This document shows, one piece after another, positions 1 to 9,173 of a stretch of DNA of 64,000 nt. Within the stretch, counting starts at the first letter, position 1. Each line of letters starts with the position of its first letter. Source of the DNA: Lachnospiraceae bacterium (GTDB lineage Bacteria > Bacillota > Clostridia > Lachnospirales > Lachnospiraceae). The DNA is taken from positions 1 through 64,000 of the forward strand of contig JAFRSU010000006.1 in NCBI GenBank assembly GCA_017427415.1. Direction: 5' to 3'. Under the pieces are notes generated by a model, which was not told the origin of the DNA, made no database searches, and saw nothing but the letters and a program-made list of their open reading frames with translations. Made by a program: the position numbers and the translations under genes.

Positions 1-1
1 A

Positions 2-1570
2 TTATTCCAGCTCTATAGTTCCGGGCGGCTTTGAGCTGATGTCAAAGAGTACGCGGTTTACTCCGCGGACTTCGTTTACGATACGGCTCATAACAGTCTG
101 TAAGGTATCCCAGGGGATGTTGGCTGCTTCTGCAGTCATGAAATCTACTGTACGTACTGCCCTGAGCACTATGGCGTAGTCATAGGTTCTCTCATCTCCC
201 ATGACGCCGACTGATCTCATATTGGACAGAGCTGCAAAATACTGGTCAGGCTTCCAGGTAGGCCAGTCGCCGTCCTTTTTGTAGCAGTCCCATGCTGCTT
301 TATCCACTTCTTCGCGGTAGATGGCATCTGCATCCTGTACTATACGTACCTTGTCTGCGTTCACCTCACCGACTATACGGACTCCGAGTCCGGGACCGGG
401 GAATGGCTGACGGAATACAAGTTTTTCGGGGATACCGAGTTCAAGACCAGCCTGACGTACCTCGTCCTTAAAAAGGTTACGGAGAGGCTCGATAATCTCC
501 TTAAAGTCCACATGCTCAGGAAGTCCTCCTACATTATGGTGGGATTTGATCACTGCTGATTCACCACCGAGACCGCTTTCAACCACATCGGGGTAAATTG
601 TGCCCTGGGCTAAGAAATCAACTGCTCCTATTTTCTTTGCTTCTTCCTCGAATATATTTATGAATTCCTCACCGATTATCTTTCTTTTTCTCTCAGGCTC
701 AGTTACCCCTGCAAGCTTTTCAAAGTACCTGTCCTGTGCGTTTACTCTTATAAAGTTCAGATCAAAGTTACCGTCGGGTCCGAATATTTTTTCCACATCG
801 TCACCCTCGTTTTTTCTGAGCAGACCATGGTCAACAAACACACAGGTAAGCTGTTTTCCGATAGCCTTTGAAAGGATACCGGCAGCTACGGATGAGTCAA
901 CTCCACCCGAAAGTGCCAGGAGTACTCTGCCGTTTCCTACCTTTTCACGGATCTCCTTTATGCTGTTTTCCACGAAGGAATCCATTCTCCATGAACCTGA
1001 ACATCCACAGATATTGCGGACAAAATTGTAAAGCATCTTTGATCCTTCGGGAGTATGAAGTACCTCGGGATGGAACTGGATGCCGTAGAGATTCTTCTCA
1101 GTGCATTCCATAGCGGCTACAGGAGTATTCGCTGTCCAAGCTACAGATTTAAAGCCGGGTGCCAGCTTTGATATGTAATCAAAATGGCTCATCCAGCATA
1201 CGGTATGCTGCATAACGCCCTTGAACAGAGGTGAAGAAATATCCAGATCAACTTCTGTCTTTCCGTATTCCCTCTGAGAAGCACGTTCTACTTTTCCGCC
1301 AAGCACATGGCTCATAAGCTGAGCACCATAGCAAAGTCCCAGTACAGGGATGCCCAGTTCAAAAAGTTCCTTCGAGCAGGTGGCAGCATTTTCTTCGTAA
1401 CAACTGGAAGGCCCTCCGGTAAGAATTATTCCTTTGGGCTCCATAGCTTTTATTTTATCCAGTGGTGTCTTATATGAGTATATCTCACAATATACATTAC
1501 ATTCTCTGACACGGCGTGCAACCAATTGGTTATACTGGCCGCCGAAATCAATTACTAAGATTTTTTCCAT
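2..1570 (-). CDS. guaA: GMP synthase (glutamine-hydrolysing)
   Basis: Cytosolic enzyme that converts XMP to GMP using glutamine and ATP. The 522-residue product has a class I glutamine amidotransferase domain with the nucleophile Cys80 (GLCYGAQ) and the His167/Glu169 pair (FHPE). An ATP pyrophosphatase domain follows, with SGGVDS at 221-226, then the C-terminal dimerisation domain. Length is normal for the family and the stop codon lies at the window edge, so the gene is complete. The start at 1570 ([11 protein letters not shown]) was preferred to an upstream in-frame Met because the family begins there. It is last in the purA-nfnA-nfnB-guaA run, but a palindromic repeat with a U-run lies just upstream, so it may be partly uncoupled from nfnB. 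Confidence 0.97.
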   Translation of the reverse strand: MEKILVIDFGGQYNQLVARRVRECNVYCEIYSYKTPLDKIKAMEPKGIILTGGPSSCYEENAATCSKELFELGIPVLGLCYGAQLMSHVLGGKVERASQREYGKTEVDLDISSPLFKGVMQHTVCWMSHFDYISKLAPGFKSVAWTANTPVAAMECTEKNLYGIQFHPEVLHTPEGSKMLYNFVRNICGCSGSWRMDSFVENSIKEIREKVGNGRVLLALSGGVDSSVAAGILSKAIGKQLTCVFVDHGLLRKNEGDDVEKIFGPDGNFDLNFIRVNAQDRYFEKLAGVTEPERKRKIIGEEFINIFEEEAKKIGAVDFLAQGTIYPDVVESGLGGESAVIKSHHNVGGLPEHVDFKEIIEPLRNLFKDEVRQAGLELGIPEKLVFRQPFPGPGLGVRIVGEVNADKVRIVQDADAIYREEVDKAAWDCYKKDGDWPTWKPDQYFAALSNMRSVGVMGDERTYDYAIVLRAVRTVDFMTAEAANIPWDTLQTVMSRIVNEVRGVNRVLFDISSKPPGTIELE

Positions 1571-1694
1571 ATTTACTCCTGTCATTCGCTGTCCGCTACG
1601 CGCAGACTTTTTTGCGTTTAGCGAGCCGTTTTTTGCAAGCTGCAAAAAGGTTTATAAGGATTTTGCGTCCGACTTGTATAAGAACGGATAAAAA

Positions 1695-1723
1695 TGTGAC
1701 AGGAGAACCGTCCCCCTGTCACA
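1695..1723. repeat. REP-like palindrome, family B (copy 1)
   Basis: Palindrome whose ends are TGTGACA and TGTCACA around a GAACCGTCCCCC core. Read on the minus strand it is followed by TTTTT, so it can act as a terminator behind nfnB. A near-identical copy lies at 52334-52362 and shorter relatives at 9113-9134 and 23817-23840. Confidence 0.85.
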
Positions 1724-1734
1724 TCATTGCGACA

Positions 1735-3117
1735 TTATTTAGATAACTTCTCATGTATAGCTGCTGCCGCAGTCTTTCCTGCACCCATAGCCAGGATAAC
1801 GGTAGCTGCACCTGTAACTACGTCGCCGCCGGCATAGATATTCTCTATGGAAGTTGCACCGAGATCATCAGCTACGATACATCCCTTAGCATTGGTCTCA
1901 AGGCCCTTTGTGGTCTTCTTGATAAGAGGATTGGGCGTCTGTCCGATAGCGATAACAGCTGTATCGATATCAAGGATATGCTCTGAACCCTTTACTTCAA
2001 CAGGTCTTCTTCTGCCGCTGGCATCAGGCTCTCCGAGTTCCATACTGAGCAGTTCAACACCCTTAAGCCATCCGTTCTCATCGCCGATGAACTTTGTGGG
2101 ATTCTCGAGGAGCTTAAACTGGATACCCTCTTCCTCTGCATGCTCAACTTCTTCTTTACGTGCAGGAAGCTCTTCCTTGCCACGTCTGTATACGATATAT
2201 ACATTCTCAGCGCCGAGACGCTTAGCACATCTTGCAGCATCCATAGCTACGTTTCCGCCGCCGAATACAGCTACGTTCTTTCCGCAATATACAGGAGTAT
2301 CATACTCAGGGAACTTGTATCCCTTCATAAGATTGATACGTGTAAGGAACTCATTTGCCGAATATACTCCGTTAAGAGCCTCACCCTCTATCTTTAAGAA
2401 TGAAGGAAGACCTGCACCTGTGCCGATGTAGATGGCATCGAACTGTTCCTCAAGCTCATCCACCATTAATGTCTTTCCGATGATGGTATTGGTCTCTATC
2501 TTAACGCCGAGATTCTTTAATTTATCAATTTCCTTCTGAACAATGTTTTTAGGAAGACGGAACTCGGGGATACCGTACATAAGAACACCGCCGGCTGTAT
2601 GGAATGCTTCAAAGATGGTAACATCATAACCAAGCTTAACAAGATCGCCTGCTGCGGTAAGTCCGGAAGGACCTGAGCCGACTACTGCTACTCTCTTTCC
2701 GTTCTTCTTTATCTCTATAGCCTTTTCCTTGCCGTTCTTAATATGGTAATCAGCTACGAATCTCTCTACACGTCCGATACCTACGGGCTCGCCCTTGATA
2801 CCGCGTACACACTTTGATTCGCACTGCTTCTCCTGAGGACATACTCTTCCGCAGACAGCAGGAAGTGCATTGGTCTCAGTGATCTTCTCGTATGCTTTCT
2901 CGAACTTTCTCTCTGCTACTAAAGCCAAGAACTCGGGGATCTTTACAGCTACAGGGCAGCCTGTCATACAAGGTCTGTTCTTGCAGTTAAGACAACGCTG
3001 TGCCTCATCTACTGCCATATCCTCTGTGTATCCTGTAGCTACTTCTAAAAAGTTTTTATTTCTTACGTCCGGTGCCTGTGCGGGCATGGGATTTTTAGTT
3101 AATGACATATTAGGCAT
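1735..3117 (-). CDS. nfnB: NfnB-like / NADPH-dependent glutamate synthase-type flavoprotein, large subunit
   Basis: 460-residue iron-sulfur flavoprotein. Two cysteine groups (Cys42/45/50/54 and Cys89/93/99/103) should ligate two [4Fe-4S] clusters. They are followed by an FAD-binding GSGPSGL at 147-153 and a second nucleotide fold (FGGGNVAMDAA). The size and the adjacent small FAD/[2Fe-2S] partner match NfnAB, the electron-bifurcating NADH-dependent ferredoxin:NADP+ oxidoreductase. Annotation pipelines often call it glutamate synthase small subunit or GltA. The start at 3117 has AAGGAG eight bases upstream and its ATG overlaps the stop region of nfnA, showing translational coupling. A real gltD is present elsewhere in the window, so I favour the Nfn role. 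Substrate specificity is inferred. Confidence 0.8.
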   Translation of the reverse strand: MPNMSLTKNPMPAQAPDVRNKNFLEVATGYTEDMAVDEAQRCLNCKNRPCMTGCPVAVKIPEFLALVAERKFEKAYEKITETNALPAVCGRVCPQEKQCESKCVRGIKGEPVGIGRVERFVADYHIKNGKEKAIEIKKNGKRVAVVGSGPSGLTAAGDLVKLGYDVTIFEAFHTAGGVLMYGIPEFRLPKNIVQKEIDKLKNLGVKIETNTIIGKTLMVDELEEQFDAIYIGTGAGLPSFLKIEGEALNGVYSANEFLTRINLMKGYKFPEYDTPVYCGKNVAVFGGGNVAMDAARCAKRLGAENVYIVYRRGKEELPARKEEVEHAEEEGIQFKLLENPTKFIGDENGWLKGVELLSMELGEPDASGRRRPVEVKGSEHILDIDTAVIAIGQTPNPLIKKTTKGLETNAKGCIVADDLGATSIENIYAGGDVVTGAATVILAMGAGKTAAAAIHEKLSK

Positions 3118-3964
3118 TGCAGTGCTCCTTTCCTGTGATACGGCATCTTCCCTCTTCACATGATCTCTTTTCATAAGGTTTAAACATCTGTGAACGCTTT
3201 AATGCTGCATCCCAGTCGATCTTATGTCCGTCAAAGTCAGGTCCGTCTACACATGCAAACTTCGTCTCGCCGCCTACTATAACCCTGCAGCCGCCGCACA
3301 TACCTGTACCGTCTATCATAACAGGGTTCATGGATACCGTAGTAGGTATATTATACTGTTCGGTAACACGGCATACCGCACGCATCATAACAAGAGGTCC
3401 GATGGCGATAACCTCGTCAAACTTCTCTCCTGCTTCTATCTCTTCCTTTAATCTGTCGGTAACAAAACCCTGAAGTCCGTTTGAACCGTCATCTGTTGTA
3501 ATGATAAGCTTGTTTGATACAGCCTTCATCTCGTCCTCTAAGATGATAAGCTCTTTATTCCTGAAACCGGTGATAACGGTAACATCGGCACCAAGTGACT
3601 TTAATTTCTTTGCCTGAGGATATGCAATAGCAGTACCGAGTCCGCCGCCGATGATAGCTGCTTTCTTGATGTGATCAAGAGGTGTAGGCATACCCAGAGG
3701 GCCTGCAAAGTCAAGTATTGACTCGCCTGCCTTCATGGCTGCAAGATCCTTTGTAGTCTTTCCGACTGCCTGAATGATAATGGTTACGGTTCCTTTTTCC
3801 CTGTCAAAATCCGACACGGTAAAAGGTACTCTCTCGCCAAATTCGTCAATTCTTAAGATAACGAACTGACCGGGCTCAGCCTTCTTAGCAACAAGAGGTG
3901 CTTCGATCTCCATCAGGAATACCTGAGGATTCAGATCTTCTTTTCTTACGATTTTGTACGACAT
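3110..3964 (-). CDS. nfnA: NfnA-like FAD/NAD-binding [2Fe-2S] subunit
   Basis: 284-residue ferredoxin-NADP reductase-type protein. It has an N-terminal FAD beta-barrel (residues about 1-100), an NAD-binding fold with GGGLGTA, and a C-terminal cysteine group (MCGGCR then FACVDGPDFDGH) typical of the [2Fe-2S] site in NfnA, PyrK and sulfide dehydrogenase subunits. The start at 3964 (MSYKIV) has GAAGGAG at good spacing; the longer in-frame start is less likely. It overlaps nfnB and follows purA by 67 bases. With nfnB it should form a soluble enzyme that exchanges electrons between NADH, NADPH and ferredoxin, supplying NADPH to GDH and GOGAT in an anaerobe (inference). Confidence 0.8.
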   Translation of the reverse strand: MSYKIVRKEDLNPQVFLMEIEAPLVAKKAEPGQFVILRIDEFGERVPFTVSDFDREKGTVTIIIQAVGKTTKDLAAMKAGESILDFAGPLGMPTPLDHIKKAAIIGGGLGTAIAYPQAKKLKSLGADVTVITGFRNKELIILEDEMKAVSNKLIITTDDGSNGLQGFVTDRLKEEIEAGEKFDEVIAIGPLVMMRAVCRVTEQYNIPTTVSMNPVMIDGTGMCGGCRVIVGGETKFACVDGPDFDGHKIDWDAALKRSQMFKPYEKRSCEEGRCRITGKEHCNA

Positions 3965-4031
3965 TTTTTTCTCCTTCAAATACCTCATTTATCATACAGC
4001 CGTTCGCTTTTGACCGGCTTTGGTTACTTTG

Positions 4032-5306
4032 TTATCTTATGATGATGCTGTCTCTTTCGGGGCCGACCGATACATATTTTATGAAACAGCCTATCTCTTT
4101 TTCGATGTATGAAACATATTTCTTTGCAGCATCAGGAAGGTCATCCCAGCTTCTTGCCTTTGAAATATCACAGTTCCAGCCATCCATATATTCTATAACC
4201 GGTTGTGCTGATGCCAAAGCTGCCGGGAACGGGAATCTGTCGGATTCCTTTCCGTTTACCACATACTTTGTACAAACCGGGATTTTTTCCATGTAACTGA
4301 GTACATCCAGTTTTGTAAGTGCTATCTCTGTAGCGCCCTGGCACTCTACACCGTACCTGGTAGCCACGATATCTATAGGACCTACCCTTCTGGGTCTGCC
4401 TGTCTTTGCTCCGTACTCCTGACCTTCGCTTCTTAAGCGTTCAGCTTCCTCGCCGAACATCTCACATACAAACGGGCCTTCGCCTACGCATGTGGAATAC
4501 GCCTTTACAACGCCGATGACATTATCGATCTTAACAGACGGAAGTCCGGAACCCACAGGTGCAAAACTTGCCAGAGTATTGGAAGATGTAGTGTAAGGGT
4601 AGATACCGTAATCAAGGTCCCTCAATGCTCCGAGCTGAGCTTCAAAAAGTATCTTCTTTCCGTTCTTTACCGCATCTTTCAGTATCTCGCCGGTATCTGC
4701 TACGAAAGGCTTGATCTTTTCGCAATATGTATCAAGCCATGCCTTAAGATCATCCATGGTAGTGGGCTTTGCACCGTACACCTTTTCCAATGTAAGATTC
4801 TTCCACTCCATTAAGTCCTTTAGGTGTTCCATCAGCTCTTCGGGATAGAAAAGTTCACCTGCGAGAACAGTCTTTTTCTGATATTTATCCGAATAGAAAG
4901 GAGCAATACCCTGCTTGGTCGAACCGTATTTCTTATCGGCAAGTCTTGCCTCTTCAAGTCCGTCCAGATCTCTGTGCCAAGGCAGAAGCAATGAGGCTCT
5001 GTCGCTTATCTTTAAATTATCGGGACCGATAGCAACGCCTTTTGCTCTTACATCCTCCACTTCCTTCATGAGATTTTCAGGATCGAGCGCAACTCCGTTT
5101 CCGAGTATATTGATCGTATCCTTTCTGAATATTCCTGACGGAAGAAGATGAAGTGCGAACTTTCCGTATTCATTGATAACGGTATGCCCTGCGTTTCCGC
5201 CGCCCTGATAACGTACTACAACCTGGTAATCCTTGGTTACCAGATCGACCATACGGCCTTTACCTTCATCACCCCAGTTAATGCCTACTATAGCACAGTT
5301 TGACAT
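4032..5306 (-). CDS. purA: Adenylosuccinate synthetase
   Basis: 424-residue GTP-dependent enzyme that joins IMP and aspartate in AMP synthesis. The N-terminus has the family P-loop WGDEGKGR (11-18) with catalytic Asp13, and GGGNAGHT with catalytic His41. The GTP-base region lies near the C-terminus. Length is typical. It is the first gene of the purA-nfnA-nfnB-guaA run, so the AMP and GMP branches are co-located. An AAAGG ribosome site precedes the ATG. A probable promoter overlaps the downstream side of the gdhA terminator. Confidence 0.97.
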   Translation of the reverse strand: MSNCAIVGINWGDEGKGRMVDLVTKDYQVVVRYQGGGNAGHTVINEYGKFALHLLPSGIFRKDTINILGNGVALDPENLMKEVEDVRAKGVAIGPDNLKISDRASLLLPWHRDLDGLEEARLADKKYGSTKQGIAPFYSDKYQKKTVLAGELFYPEELMEHLKDLMEWKNLTLEKVYGAKPTTMDDLKAWLDTYCEKIKPFVADTGEILKDAVKNGKKILFEAQLGALRDLDYGIYPYTTSSNTLASFAPVGSGLPSVKIDNVIGVVKAYSTCVGEGPFVCEMFGEEAERLRSEGQEYGAKTGRPRRVGPIDIVATRYGVECQGATEIALTKLDVLSYMEKIPVCTKYVVNGKESDRFPFPAALASAQPVIEYMDGWNCDISKARSWDDLPDAAKKYVSYIEKEIGCFIKYVSVGPERDSIIIR

Positions 5307-5385
5307 ATGTTATTCCAGCCTTTCTGATTGTATCTGTTAATAAACCATCTGTATACTTAAGTTACCTCAAGCAGACGTGAAAAAT

Positions 5386-5414
5386 ATCATATCACATCCA
5401 TATAAAAAAAGCAA
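5386..5414 (-). promoter_or_regulatory. Probable purA promoter
   Basis: Minus strand -35 TTGCTT (5409-5414) and -10 TATGAT (5386-5391), spaced 17 bases, about 80 bases before purA. The -35 lies in the T-run of the gdhA terminator. Only moderately close to consensus. Confidence 0.45.
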
Positions 5415-5448
5415 GTAAGGTGGCACGTCTTTTTAAGACCTGCCACCT
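5404..5448 (-). terminator. gdhA terminator
   Basis: Minus strand hairpin AGGTGGCA...TGCCACCT (arms within 5418-5448), then a short spacer and a run of seven T. It lies 40 bases after the gdhA stop. Confidence 0.7.
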
Positions 5449-5489
5449 GACATATTTTAATGTTAAAAAACCTTGTTAGAGAACCGCAA

Positions 5490-6875
<1,386 letters not shown>

Positions 6876-6902
6876 TTAAGCCAAATTATTTATAAGTTTT
6901 TC

Positions 6903-6989
6903 AAAAAAAATAGAGTCTTCGGGCGTGTGCCCAAAGACCCCATTGCCTTTGCCAGAATGTATATTAGCGTATTTTTATACATTTGTCAA
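6903..6989 (-). promoter_or_regulatory. gdhA promoter plus ANTAR-type hexaloop/terminator leader
   Basis: Minus strand promoter: -35 TTGACA (6984-6989), 17-base spacer, -10 TAATAT (6961-6966). The RNA hairpin 6951-6932 has a 7-bp stem (CAAAGGC/GUCUUUG) and loop AAUGGG with A1 and G4. It overlaps a strong terminator hairpin (6941-6913) followed by TATTTTTTTT. The two folds exclude each other, as in ANTAR antitermination. The loop begins 17 bases after the -10 box. Confidence 0.8.
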
Positions 6990-7043
6990 CTATTATTTTT
7001 AAAAATCCGCAATATTTTTTACCGAAAAACAGGAAGATTTCCG

Positions 7044-7137
7044 TTGACAAATATACAAAAATGAAGTAAACTTTTTCCCATAGAAATGAGCAAAGGCGTT
7101 CACTTTAGTTTAGGGCTAAAATTGGATGCCTTTCTTT
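7044..7137 (+). promoter_or_regulatory. glnA promoter plus ANTAR-type hexaloop leader
   Basis: -35 TTGACA (7044-7049), 17-base spacer, -10 TAAACT (7067-7072). The RNA hairpin 7087-7102 has stem UGAGC/GUUCA and loop AAAGGC (A1, G4). The same loop and 3' arm form the 5' arm of a competing 10-bp hairpin closed by GGATGCCTTT (7124-7133). The tail after it (CTTTATAATT) is a poor U-run only 9 bases from the ribosome site, so this copy could attenuate weakly or act on translation. Confidence 0.72.
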
Positions 7138-7155
7138 ATAATTGGAGGAGGAATC

Positions 7156-8400
7156 ATGAAATACTCACCGGAAGAAATATTAGAATATGTAAAGGACGAG
7201 GACGTCAAATTCATACGTCTGTCATTCTGTGATGCGTTTGGCGTGCAGAAAAACATCGCTATCATGCCGAGTGAACTGGAGCGTGCATTTGAACAGGGTA
7301 TCGCCATAGATGCTTCGTCTATATCGGGCTTCGGCGATGAGATGAACTCAGACCTGTTCCTGCATCCTGATACCGACACTCTTGCACTCCTCCCTTGGAG
7401 ACCTGAGCATGGAGCAGTGGTGAGGATGTACTGCGGGATCACCTATCCCGATGGCAGTCCCATAGAATGCGATACAAGGACATTTTTGAAAAAAGCGGTT
7501 GATACCGCAGTCAGGAAGGGATATTCCTTCTCCTTCGGATCCGAACTCGAATTTTACCTGTTTGAGCTGGACGATAAAGGAAATCCTACAAATATCCCCC
7601 ATGACCATGCCAGCTACATGGATATAGCTCCTGCGGATAAGGGCGAAAATGTAAGACGTGAGATATGCCTTACCTTAGAGCGTATGGGTATCCGTCCTGA
7701 GAGTTCACATCACGAGATGGGGCCCGGACAGAACGAGATCAACTTCCGTTTTTCCGATGCATTAAGTGCTGCTGACAATGCCATGACATTCCGTATGGTA
7801 GTAAAGACCATAGCACAGCGCAACGGTCTGTATGCTGATTTCTCTCCGCTCCCCATAAAGGATGCTCCCGGCAACGGCTTCCATATAAGTGTTTCAGTCA
7901 ACTCGGATAAAAAACCGGAAGGCGTATCCGGTCGTGATGCAGACAGTCTGACCAATATGAGGTATATGATCGCCGGGATCTTAGAGAAGATCGAGGACAT
8001 GACTCTGTTCCTTAACCCTCAGAAGGACTCTTTCTTAAGGCTCGGACACAACAAGGCACCGAAGTATATATCATGGTCGCACGAAAACCGTTCACAGCTT
8101 ATCCGTATACCTGCAGCTACCGGCGAATACCAGCGTGCACAGCTCCGTTCACCCGATCCTACAGCCAATCCTTATCTTGCGTTCGGTCTTATGATATATG
8201 CAGGATTGCACGGTATAGAGAACAAGATACAGCTTCCGCCTCCCGCAGATATTAATCTGTTTAAGGCTGACAAGCTTACATTATCCAAATTCGGCCAGCT
8301 GCCTGATTCCCTGGATGTGGCAAGACTTACCGCAGGTGATTCGAGCTTTATCAAAGAATATGTACCGGAAGAGATTTTGAATCTGTACAAAGAGAGGTAA
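7156..8400 (+). CDS. glnA: Glutamine synthetase type I (short GSI-alpha form)
   Basis: 414-residue enzyme making glutamine from glutamate, ammonia and ATP. Family signatures run in order: SGFGDEMNSDLFLHPD, the metal site GSELEFYLF, HHEMGPGQNEINFRF, GNGFHISVS and ANPYLAFGLMIYAG. It is about 30 residues shorter than the usual 443-residue GSI and has no adenylylation-type NLYDLP segment, so covalent control of that type is unlikely. The start at 7156 is set by GGAGGAGG six bases upstream. The ANTAR regulator gene follows 75 bases later in the same direction, which suggests co-transcription and a feedback link. Confidence 0.95.
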   Translation: MKYSPEEILEYVKDEDVKFIRLSFCDAFGVQKNIAIMPSELERAFEQGIAIDASSISGFGDEMNSDLFLHPDTDTLALLPWRPEHGAVVRMYCGITYPDGSPIECDTRTFLKKAVDTAVRKGYSFSFGSELEFYLFELDDKGNPTNIPHDHASYMDIAPADKGENVRREICLTLERMGIRPESSHHEMGPGQNEINFRFSDALSAADNAMTFRMVVKTIAQRNGLYADFSPLPIKDAPGNGFHISVSVNSDKKPEGVSGRDADSLTNMRYMIAGILEKIEDMTLFLNPQKDSFLRLGHNKAPKYISWSHENRSQLIRIPAATGEYQRAQLRSPDPTANPYLAFGLMIYAGLHGIENKIQLPPPADINLFKADKLTLSKFGQLPDSLDVARLTAGDSSFIKEYVPEEILNLYKER

Positions 8401-8450
8401 CACCTCATCAGTCTGCTATTTAGACATTTTCCCCTCGAAGGGGAAGCCTT
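8401..8450. repeat. Intergenic palindromic repeat, family A (copy 1)
   Basis: Begins CACCTCATC and ends with the palindrome TTCCCCTCGAAGGGGAA followed by GCCTT. It sits between glnA and the ANTAR gene. Relatives lie at 50104-50199, 56076-56123 and, degenerate, 58296-58350. Confidence 0.8.
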
Positions 8451-8475
8451 AATTATCACGAAAGGAGGGGACTTT

Positions 8476-9054
8476 ATGAACCAGACAGACCGGACGTACA
8501 GCATACTGATAGTATCGTCATCCAGGAATTTTCAGGAAGTGATAGATGCTCATTTTCCGGAATCATCCTTCACCCCCCTCCATATCGTTACAAGTATAAG
8601 TGCTGCAAAACGTAAAGTATCCGAATACACTTACGATCTGATTATCATCAACTCTCCTCTTCCTGATGATGTAGGTACACGTTTTGCCATAGATACGGCT
8701 ATGGACAGTGTGGTTATGCTGCTCGTCAGCAGTGATATATACGAGGAAGCAAATTATAAGCTGTCCGGTCAGGGTATCTTTGTACTTCCGAAGCCTTTCT
8801 CAAAGGTAATGTTTGCTACCGCGGTCAACTGGATGAGAAGTGCCAGGGAGATAGTTAAGAAGTCCCAGAAAAAGACACTGACCATCGAAGAGAAAATGGA
8901 AGAGATAAGGATAGTCAACCGTGCCAAGTGGCTTCTCATCAATGAACGGCAGATGAGTGAACCGGATGCACACCGATATATAGAAAAACATGCGATGGAC
9001 AGATGTATCTCAAAAGGTGAGATTGCAAAAGAGATAATAGATATGTATAAATAA
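8476..9054 (+). CDS. ANTAR-domain RNA-binding antiterminator with degenerate receiver
   Basis: 192 residues. Residues 8-120 form a receiver-like fold in which the acidic pocket is replaced by Ser14-Ser16 and the phosphoacceptor position is Asn59 (IIINSPLP), while Lys106 (LPKPFS) is kept. It therefore probably cannot be phosphorylated normally. A helical linker leads to a C-terminal ANTAR domain (about 137-192: NRAKWLLINERQMSEPDAH). ANTAR proteins such as EutV and NasR bind hexaloop RNA hairpins and prevent termination. Eight leaders in this window carry such loops, including that of its own transcript. There is no histidine kinase nearby. The start has AAAGGAGGGG. It is the likely local regulator of nitrogen genes (inference). 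Confidence 0.9.
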   Translation: MNQTDRTYSILIVSSSRNFQEVIDAHFPESSFTPLHIVTSISAAKRKVSEYTYDLIIINSPLPDDVGTRFAIDTAMDSVVMLLVSSDIYEEANYKLSGQGIFVLPKPFSKVMFATAVNWMRSAREIVKKSQKKTLTIEEKMEEIRIVNRAKWLLINERQMSEPDAHRYIEKHAMDRCISKGEIAKEIIDMYK

Positions 9055-9055
9055 G

Positions 9056-9092
9056 AAAAAGGAATCCCAACATTTTCGGGATTCCTTTTTTT
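9056..9092 (+). terminator. Terminator after the glnA-ANTAR unit
   Basis: Hairpin GGAATCCC/GGGATTCC with a 9-base loop, preceded by AAAAA and followed by TTTTTTT. It lies immediately after the ANTAR stop and could work in both directions. Confidence 0.9.
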
Positions 9093-9112
9093 ATTGTCGT
9101 TTTGTTTTTTCA

Positions 9113-9134
9113 ATCAGAGAACCGTCCCTGTGAT
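9113..9134. repeat. REP-like palindrome, family B (short copy)
   Basis: ATCA...TGAT ends around the GAACCGTCCC core shared with 1695-1723. A second degenerate core (GAACCGTTC) follows at about 9145-9160. It lies between two convergent genes. Confidence 0.6.
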
Positions 9135-9173
9135 CGATGTTTTTTCAACCGCAGAACCGTTCTTCCGACCGGC

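Noticed and set aside
600..1113. Open frames opposite guaA (and similar antisense frames over gltB, carB, purF and trp genes)
   Set aside because: They lie fully inside well-supported genes, lack ribosome sites and resemble no known proteins; they are shadow frames.
1735..3117. Second glutamate synthase small subunit (gltD paralogue)
   Set aside because: A true gltD with gltB exists at 15085-21150. Overlap with an NfnA-like gene and the shorter length favour an NfnB-like role.
5307..5480. A hexaloop cassette or purine riboswitch before purA
   Set aside because: No A-N-N-G loop with a paired stem and no purine aptamer consensus was found. The strong hairpin here is best explained as the gdhA terminator.
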